DNA from: Icerya purchasi
Taxonomy: Eukaryota; Arthropoda; Insecta; Hemiptera; Monophlebidae
Length of the DNA stretch: 64,000 nt
Assembly (NCBI GenBank): GCA_039619475.1
Contig: CM077116.1
Span: 2,108,001-2,172,000, forward strand
Reading direction: 5' to 3'
The translations under genes and the position numbers were made by a program. The notes under the pieces were generated by a model. The model saw only the letters and a program-made list of their open reading frames with translations. It was not told the DNA's origin and made no database searches. Within the stretch, counting starts at the first letter, position 1. Each line of letters starts with the position of its first letter. Shown here piece after piece: positions 36,366 through 45,800 of this stretch.

Positions 36366-39300
36366 CTGCGGGCACAAACTATTTGTGAAACCGAGTTTTA
36401 AAAATTTCACAGCATCTTCATTTGCAGCGAATACAAATATTCAGATACGTACTGCATATAGCTGTAAATTTTATAAAAGCGCTTTGGCTTTTTCTTCTTT
36501 TCTTATTTTTATTTTTGAAAAATCGATCCAGATAATCGTGAGTTAACTGTACTTTATAAAATGTTAATGAGACCAATCATAACATACGATTATCGTTTAT
36601 CAGTCTTCTATTTCTGATACTACGCGCAGTAAATTACGACTACAAAATAGATGCCTGAGATGCTTATCGAATGCCAATTGATGTGCAAACATTTTTGTTT
36701 TTTTTTTCTATTTTATATAATAGTTCATGTACGTTTTTTTTTTTTTTTTGAAAATAATTTTATTCAGTTTAAAAAGTGAGCAGGATTACAACCTGCTCTT
36801 TTATTTTCTAAGTTGTAATTTTAGATAAGAGCCTCTCAAATATAACTTTTACGAGTCCCCACCACGTAAACTATTACCTATATAATGTGATTTTGTTTAA
36901 TGTTTCATTAAAATTCAAATATACATATATTTCGCGTATTTTACCGACAATGTTATATAATGCTTAACCATTTCATGTAATAAAAAGAAGTTTAGGTAAT
37001 ACATAAAAAAAGTTACCATGTATATTTATTTCACTTTTTTAGAATTAATCACGGTAAAAAGATGAGGAATCTGTAAATATTTGAGATATAAATGCTCTAC
37101 CATCTCTAAGTTATCTTCGATGTTGTAAAGTAGGCTCAATTCAAGTATTATGTGAGTATGCATGAAATATGCGAGGAGCTAATACAGAATGGGCGATGAA
37201 TCGTTAAATCAAGTACGGAGCTGAGAGTGTAAAAATATGCACATCATTCTTTCCAAAAAAGGCAGTACGAGACATAAGCAAATCGAAAATGAAACTTACT
37301 TTTTTATGTAGTCTCCATTGTCGCAGGAGATAAGCGAACCTTTTTTGATATTTATGTACCTCACTTCAGCGGTACCATAGGGGCTGCATCGTTTGTTAAA
37401 TTTCTGATTATTGCTTTGTTATCAACGGTATATATTTAAACCATCAATAATGACCTCATATCGCATTCGATAAAGGAAGATTTTATAATTTTTATCTTTT
37501 CTATATGTATCCTCACACGTGTTGGGCTGATTGAGCGAAATGCCTTTAACACATAACTCCAAAAAAAGAGGGCAAGAAAACAGTAGATGAGTACCATGTG
37601 CGACAAAGAGACCGAATTCACAGCTTTCATCAACAGGTCCTTGCTGATACACATTTGTTCTGCACTTTTTCAAAATATTATATCTAATAAGTCAGTAGTC
37701 AGATACTTGTCATTTCTGTTTGCAACGTGAACATTCCAGTTTTAAAGTCGTCAGTTATGTATTTTTTTAAATACCGTCTTAAAATTCGCAGAATTGTTTT
37801 AAATAAGTTACGTGGTCTGAAATTGAATTTTCCCATCAGATTTGTTTCTGCGATATTTAATCGAATCTGTCCTATCATTCAACACTATTTGATCGCACAA
37901 TAAAATTGTTTCCTGTCGTAACGGAAAAACTTTATTATTTGCTCAAGGCCATTTCGTTTAAACAAGAAAAGTGGATAGAAGTTGTGCCACAGCCGAAAGT
38001 ATTTGAAAGGCGTTTACGCTCGATAATAAATTAATCAATTTTTGCTGAAATTTTTTTAATATTTCTAATATCATATCGAAATTGAGTTTAGTTGTCCTTA
38101 AGTATTTCATCGTAATTGAAAAAACAGAAACATTCCTCAGCCTGGTAATAGAATCTAATATGTGATGTTTCTTTCAAAGCCACATCAACTAAACACATAT
38201 CTTCGACGCCTTGTCTTCCATCAGTCTCTTTATTAAAGGAACATCTACATCACTTCACGGTTAAGTATACTTTTTACATTTTTCCAAACAGCTACTGCGT
38301 TTTGTAATTTCGTTTCTGTTCTTGATGCGTGCTTTTAGCTTGAAACTCTCCAACTGAACAGGGGATTATCTCCATGATCTAGGTATCTGATATTATTCTC
38401 GCCTGAACTGATATCCAAAGCATGCGCGAGTAAGAAACGTCGATGTTCCTTATTACAATGCTATCATTTTTAATAATATCTTTGTTTATAGTTGGCAAAT
38501 TTTCAAACTTTTCCGGTCACAGTTTTTAACTTTCATTCTTTACACAATTTTATTCTACAATTTGATATTAAAATAGACGTATATGTAAATAATAACATTT
38601 CTATTTACATTAACTTCATTGTGTGCTGCTCCGAGTTTTAATGATATAGTCTTGTAGTTGAAATGAATTTTCACCTTTTCTCTATCGATTAATTTTTTCG
38701 AATAAATACTAAAAAAAAAAAAAAAAAAAAGAATTTCCAAAAACCAAAATCGATTTATCATGCCCAAGTTAAGGCACGGATTCTACGTTAAAAAGCAAAA
38801 AAAAAAAAAAGGTATTGATTTCGCATAAATTCATCTGAAATTTATTTATTAATTTTTCATATGGAAAGAGCACATGGTCAGTAAACAAGAAATAAAAATA
38901 CAGCATCACGGGCATCTTGAAGAAAAACTTATTTTCACTGCAGTTACTGTAACATAAACAAGTTACAGAGGGTCCCGTATCATTTATAAATCTGCGTGAA
39001 AAAAATATTAGCACTGATTTGAAATGAAACGGCTGCGACCCGAACACGTTTCTGAGCCTTCCTAGGAATAGCTGCTTTCAAGATTTTTCCTCTGAAATGG
39101 GCATGAGAGTAATCGGATGGAAGACAGGTAAACGATGGCGCGGCTTGTCTTTTAGAAAAGCCGTTCTACTGCATGCGTAGGAAGGAGAGTGCACGCAGTT
39201 TAATCTATTAAATTCAGTAGCAGAATATTTTTATCGCTGCCAAGACACGCTGGATTATCCGATCGTAATTTGACTGGCTTCGACAGACATGTACGTCGTT

Positions 39301-39415
39301 AATTTTTGCAATGATTAATAGCAAACATGAATTATTTGAACAGTTTAACTAATGAAATAGACAATTGCGCGACGCAGATATGCCGTTACACATTAAAGTA
39401 TAACGTTCATTTATC
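36366..39415. other. Mostly noncoding; degenerate minus-strand coding-like stretch
   Basis: On the minus strand between about 38260 and 37940 there is a long readable stretch (CLVDVALKETSHIRFYY, then LLSSVNAFQILSAVAQLL), and 37654-37436 encodes a hydrophobic segment. Wording and hydrophobicity vaguely recall an insect chemoreceptor, but I cannot assign it. Poly(A) tracts lie at 38711-38730 and 38798-38811. No other gene is supported. Confidence 0.3.
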
Positions 39416-39418
39416 AGC

Positions 39419-39453
39419 TTTATAAATTGCTACCCGAAGTAGCGAATATCAGA
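39419..39453 (+). promoter_or_regulatory. TATA box and initiator of the secreted-protein gene
   Basis: TATAAAT starts at 39421, and the arthropod initiator TATCAGA has its A at 39451, exactly 30 bases downstream. The ATG follows at 39465, implying a 5' UTR of only about 14 nt. TATA and initiator at the canonical spacing just before a signal-peptide ATG suggest a strongly regulated, tissue- or stage-specific promoter. Confidence 0.6.
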
Positions 39454-39464
39454 CGACAATTGAT

Positions 39465-39816
39465 ATGCATAAGTTTTGCTTAATAATTTCTTTGCTATCA
39501 GTTTACCAGCTGTGCAGCCGAGCCGCTGTCGTGCCAGGAAATCAGGCGGCATCTTCATCGCCACAGATTTCGGTGCTTGAGACCAAAACTGATAGATCCA
39601 AGGCTGGTTATTCGCCAACGACCACAGAACTCTTGGAGAAACTCGCTGCTCAGTTACAAGAAGAAGAACAGGCGGATATCGAAAGTTTGTACATAACGTT
39701 AAAAAAAAAAACCAAGGACGAGAACATACCACTGCAGATAGTCGATGCGGAATATAGCTTTCGACGTTCGGCTGAAGAAACATTTCTACAACAGATTACT
39801 GCTATAAGATCAGCCG
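39465..39816 (+). CDS. Secreted repeat protein, exon 1 (signal peptide)
   Basis: ATG at 39465 is the first after the TATA/initiator pair and opens directly into a signal peptide. A run of A's encodes LKKKTKD. The frame stays open past the donor, but CCG|GTAATC at 39817 gives phase 1, exactly matching exon 2; the hydrophobic extension beyond it is read-through into the intron. Confidence 0.72.
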
Positions 39817-42800
39817 GTAATCTAAGATTAATTTATTCATTATTGTTACTATTGCAATTGTTATTATTTGCTAATGTTATTAAAATTAATAGGACGAATA
39901 GGGGTACATTTAAATGAAAAGGTTTATGTAATACGCACAGCGGGTTGTAGAATGCAATCGGCACTTTCGTAAGACTACATGGTGACGATAAAATATTACA
40001 AACAGGATGTATTCACCTACATTTAATTATTGAACAAATTTAATGATATAAATGAATAAATGAAATGTGTGGTTACAAATGAATAGAACATAAAATGTTT
40101 TTTTACAAAAAATAAATACCGACTTCAAGGTTTATTATAAAAATTTAAAAATGCACTAAAAAGTAAAAAAATAATTACTCCCGATAAGAAAATATATATC
40201 AAAGTGATATATAACTTAAAGTGATATTATCGTAATTCTTATACAACACTGATACCTTAATTAGAGTCGGCATCAAATTCATATTACAATATTTAGGAAC
40301 AATTTAATGAACTTTTAATGCACTTTTTAATTATTATTTTAATATGAATTTGATGCCGACTCTAATAAGTATTAATGTTGTATAAGAATTACCGATATCA
40401 CCTTAAGTGTTATATACTCTGATATACATATATTTTTTGTCAAATAATTATTTTTTACTTTTTAGTGCATTTTTAAATTTTCATAATAAACCTTGAAGTC
40501 GGTATTTATTTTTTGTAAAAAAACATTTTATTTTTTAATTTTTAGCGTTATACTTGAATTTATTTCTTGTCAAGAATCAATTTTTTTTTCACATTATTCT
40601 CTGTACTTTATACTTAAAAAAAATCGATTTCTTTATTTTGAACTGCATTTTCACGGTGTAAAAACATCAAAAGCTACATTTCTATGGTAATTTGGCAAAC
40701 TGATAGTATTTTAAGTCAATCACCTCCGCGTTTTTATAATTCAGCAGAGTGGTAATGGTAAGATTTTTCAATTATTATTATCAACTATTGTATTTCTTAT
40801 CATTCGTTTATCTATAACGCTTTGTTGTTTCGTTAATTCAACCAAGTGCGTCGCTTAGCAGATAAAACCAAAGCCAGCGGTGTGTGTGTCGTTTGTCGCG
40901 GGCCGTGTCATGTCTTCAAAAAAAATAAATATTAAAAAAAAAAAACGAAGCTAAATCTAACCGACGGTGAAACCAATCATAAATAAAAAGCATCCAAAAA
41001 GACAACTTTCCAAAGCTTCAATCTCCCGCATTACTAAGGATAACTGAAAAACTACTGGTCAGATCTTGATCAAATTTAAATGGGACCGCATGAGAAGTAC
41101 TAGCTTTCAAATAAAAGAAGAATCATCAAAATCGGTTCACGTAGAAGAAAGCTCTGAGGTAACACTCATAAAAAAAATAAATAAAAAAAAAAAAAAAAAT
41201 ACAGCCGAATTGAGAATTTCCTCCTTTTTTTGAAGTCGGTTAAAAAGTATAAATGTAGGCAAGTTTTACAAGTAAAATTTCTTCGGCCAGCGTTTCTTTA
41301 CTTTTATTACAGACATATAAACAGTACATTGAAACGTTAGATGTTCATTTTGCGTTGTACAGTAAATTGTACATTGAATTGTATGATGAATTAATTGTAT
41401 ACTGAATTATGCATTGAATGATTTACTCTAAACTAAGGGTTTCCAACAAGGGGTACGAGAACAAGTTATTTTAACTAAATGCAATTTTGTTCTCATATCA
41501 TCATTGTTGGAGTGATAATAAAAATTTTCACACTAAAAAAATTTGAGTTTGACTGTTCATTTTTCATATATCTACTCAAAAGATACTTCAAATTTTTAAT
41601 TATTTATTTTTTTCACGCTTCAAACGAAAATGGATAAATATATTACAACTTCGGTAAAAGTTAAATGCTTTTAAAAAATTATATTAATTACAACGTAATT
41701 CTTAGGCTGGCCCCTATTAGAAAAAATGTCCCAAAAAATGTCTCAATTTTATGTAGCGTTTTTTAATATTTTAATTTTTACCGACTTCCAAAAAGGAGGT
41801 TATACGCTCGTCACGTATATTTTTTTTATTTCTTTTTTGTTCGTTCGCGCATAACTCATATTTATATAGACCGATTTTACTGATTCTTTGTCCATTAGAA
41901 AGAGTGCCATTCTCAACTTAGGTACTCTCTTCTCACTTCACGCTATCCGCATTAAAATGCTCTGGGTCCCCAGTCATATGGGGATAGAGGGTAACGAAAT
42001 GGCAGATTCCTTGGCTCAGATTGCCGTATCCTCCCGCTTTTTTTCCTCTAGAATTCCCGTTTCTAATTTACTCCCATTGTGTAAAAAGTTTCATGTTAGA
42101 TTTTGGTCAGATTTTTACGTTTCTTCTATTTCTAATCAACCTTCCTTTTATTTTTCCATCCAACCTAATCTTCCCATGCGGCCTTGGTTTTACGATTTTC
42201 CTTCGCTTCGCCGCTCCGTTATTGTCCCTATTATCCGTTTACGTCTGAATCATACTCTGCTTCCTTCCTCACGTTTTCGTTTTCATCTCGCTCTCTCCCC
42301 TTGTTGCCCTCTTCACTCTGACGACGAAGCCGTCTGTGATCCTGACCATATCCTCTTTAAATGTGCATCCCTCGTGAACGAATGCACTTCTTTGTACTGC
42401 AATCTGCTATCACTCAAACTCCCTACTCCTTATTGTGCCTGGTATATCTTATCGTTTCCGTCGATCTCTGTTGTTCCTATCCTCAGTTCTTTTATCTTAT
42501 CAATAGCTGACCGAATCTACATTTAACTGATCCTTCTCCCTCGTTTCGTTTCTGAGCGGAGATCCTTTGTTGACATGCCCAAAGGGGGATTAAAAAAAAA
42601 AAAAAAAAGAAAAAAAACTTAGGTCATGTGAGTAATAAAGAAAATTAGTGAACATAAATTGAGTATTCGTTAAAAAACGTGAAAAAATGTAGTCCTTTTG
42701 GATAATTTTTTTTTTCTTCATATTTTTCATTAGTATAATTGATTTAAAATACTATCAATTTGCTAAATTACCATAGAAAAGAGTAACTTTTGATGTTTTT

Positions 42801-45800
42801 ACCGTGGGAATACAGTTCAAAATAAAGAAATCGTTTTTTGTTTCTGTTTTTTTTTTAAACGTAAAATATGGAGAATAATGTGATAAAAAAGTTGATTGTT
42901 AGCAAGCAAAAAATTCAAATATAATGCTAAAAATTGTAAAATAAAATGTTTTTTAAAAAAGAAAATACCGACAGGATTTATTAAAAAAATTTAATAGAAT
43001 TACGTTGTAAATATCGATCATTTTGTACAAAGTATAGAAGAAGAAGAAACAGAAATGTAAACAACAGGGGTCAACACAGCCCCTTGCAAGGCCAAAATGA
43101 CCGAGTTTTATATATAGATATTTTTGAAGCATCGGTGAATTGAGGAGAACAATCTTGTTAACTTCTGGTTCCTTAACCAAGTTAATAATAAAGTGGCACC
43201 TACAATTAGTACTGCTCATAAAGAAATTATGGATCATTCAAAAATTCTGTCAAGTTCACTTGAATATTTTATTTTTGGACATTTAAAAACTTCAAAAGAA
43301 TGATTAATCCATTTGCTAGAATTAAAAAAAAAAACCAGATGAAAGTGATCTGAACGAAGAGCTAATCAATTTATGAGAAAATTGTAATCTTAAATTACAA
43401 TTCGAAAACAAACCTTGAAAACCAAACGAAGGTTTTAAGGTGCGGCTGAGTTTTCTAACCCTTCTTCTTCACGAAATATGAGGTTTTAAGTAGTTCAGAT
43501 ACGACCAACGGTACAGAAATGCATATGGGACGAATAAAAAAAAATTAATATTTATACGATTTAAAATAAAACGATTACTACGGTAAATAGAAATTAAACG
43601 TAAAAATTTAAATAAAATAATTACACTTGAGATGACACTTTATTAATTTCTGGCGTAAGTGTTACTTCACTTTTTGCGTTACTGAAATCATCAATCATCA
43701 AACCTTCATGACGTGATCTAAACATAGCCTGGCTATTGTATTCCTTGCGGAGATAAAAAAAACAAAAAAAATACAGCAATGTTTTCTATTATTTCTACAA
43801 AGAAATTAAAGATATTTGTTACCGGGGGAATGTTATTTATACTCAAATTTGAAATCTTCATTCAACTACTGCAGTTTGCTGTTGTTAAAATTAAATTAAT
43901 GTTAATAAAATGCTCGAGACAGATAGTATGAGTGAAGAAGATGTGCCATCATCATGTGAATAACTCGCCCCCTTCAAAATGATGGCTGTGTGTGCTGTTG
44001 AGTTGAGGAAATCTTTTTGTTAGATCACAACAGACAGGTTATAGAAAGATCGATAATCTTCAGCTAAATGTGAAACAGGAAGTCCATTATTTGTTAGACG
44101 GCGATAAACATGTTTCCCCAAAAAAGGGAGAAAGAATCTTTTCAAAAATATAATTCCAGATAAAACAACATTTTTTTTATTAATTTCCAAGTACAGATTT
44201 AAATACACGGGCGAAGTCATGGATAACACAGCTAGTATATATATGACACGAATTGTGATTAGCTGAGGCAATATTTACTCTAACCTGGCTGATTGAGAAT
44301 TACATTAAAGCCCCAAAACTTTGTGATCACTTCTGCGGAATTTTTGCTCTTTTTCTTGACTTTGTAATTCATTTTGCGTTATTTGATTTTTATTCAATTA
44401 ACACTTGTTTATGGTTTATGTTTGATATTTCAGGGGAAACAAGTCGACTGAATAAAGATCTTTGCGAAGGCCAAACTGATTCAGTAACCATCGACACAAG
44501 CCAGAATGATGTAACAAAATTTAACGCCGTCTGCGAGTTAATATTCAAAGATCCTTATTTCGCGAACAAGGGAATCCACGTTGACTCCCAGTCAGTTTCG
44601 GCAGCAGCACCGATATGTAGGGAGAACACAATAAAACTGTCTTCCAGTGGCGATACGGTGTCCGAAACGATTTTAATGTTTCCTTGTTCGTACTACAGCG
44701 AAGCGGCAGGCCGTGGCACTTTTTGGATTTTCCAGAATCCGGAAAATTCGTCGTTTTTCATTACGGAAGAAGCGAGTGCACTGAGCCAAGTGAAATTCCT
44801 AACGTGCATTTTTATTAGCGAAATAGACTTGGTGAGTACACTCTACTGAGATTCCAACTGGTCTTTCGAGAAATGCGGAAGAACAGATGTATCTTTTTTT
44901 CGGTTGTCTGTATAAAAATAGAAATTTCGAATATAACTGTTTTCGTCTAAAAGAAAAATTGCAATTAAATCTCGGTCAATTCCCGACCCCTGTCTAATGT
45001 GTCCTTCAATGAGCGCATATATGCCGAAATTGTATAAGCACTGTTTGAAAATGCTGCATCATTTCAGTCTGAATTGAGAGTAATTAGAACAACAAAATCA
45101 ATAAGGGAAAACATTTTTTGATGGTAATAAAAACTATCGATTTTAATTCTTTTCACGGAATCCGTTGTCTGCATATGGAATACAAAAAAAAAGTATTTGC
45201 ACAAAGTTCTGTAATATAAAATTGAAATCATATATTGTCAAAAAGCAAACAAATAAGAAATAACAAAAACCAAAAGAAACACCATTCTGATTATTTATTT
45301 TCGTATTCGTTTGGTTTATATTAGCGAATGCCGTAATATTTTTAATAAATTTCCTATGGTAAAATTGAAATCGACGAAAACAAAGTGAACAGTTTGAAGG
45401 AATTAATTTAATTAACTTTTATGAGCCGATTTTTTCTTAGTTCGTTCATTTTTGCTCTTATCTGTAGTTAGCCTTAGTGCACCACTACGAGTAAGAGCAA
45501 AAATGAACGAATCGAAATTTCGCCCGAAAATGAAATGTCGCAAAAAAAAACAACGATAAGCACTTGAAAAATAAGCGGTAAACACTATATTGGCACTGCC
45601 AATTTATTTACACCTTAAATTCGTTCGAACACGAATTGCACATAATGGTTAATAATTGAAATTTTGGATTGTAAGCAATTATAGACGACTTGAAATATTG
45701 AGTGATTTCGGCTAATTATAAATTGTAAACAGTTTCAAATAGCTTTAAACAATTTTAAATTGCTTTTCACCAAAAACCTATCAAATCAAATAGTACTATT

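Larger units (their letters stand above)
40470..42990. repeat. Large inverted repeat flanking a 2-kb insert
   Basis: The segment 40470-40722 recurs in reverse complement at about 42745-42990. Shared blocks are GTCGGTATT, AAAACATTTTATTTT, CGATTTCTTTATTTTGAACTG and CTATGGTAATTT. The left copy overlaps the right arm of the foldback at 40091-40530. Between the copies lie a SINE-like repeat (40870-41245), a second repeat fragment and a LINE 3' end. This is either two inverted insertions of one repeat family or the long termini of one larger element. Confidence 0.7.

Noticed and set aside
39817..39917. Hydrophobic extension of exon 1 (LLLLLQLLLFANVI) as a membrane anchor
   Set aside because: A phase-matched donor at 39817 joins to exon 2 in frame; the extension is AT-rich intron read-through.
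42953..43237. 94-residue minus-strand open frame with several Cys and His
   Set aside because: Phrases such as CHFIINLVKEPEVNK look transposon-like, but I could not match a family, and it overlaps the inverted repeat end.
44020..44271. Minus-strand open frame upstream of exon 2 of the secreted-protein gene
   Set aside because: Short, no motif, lies within the intron.
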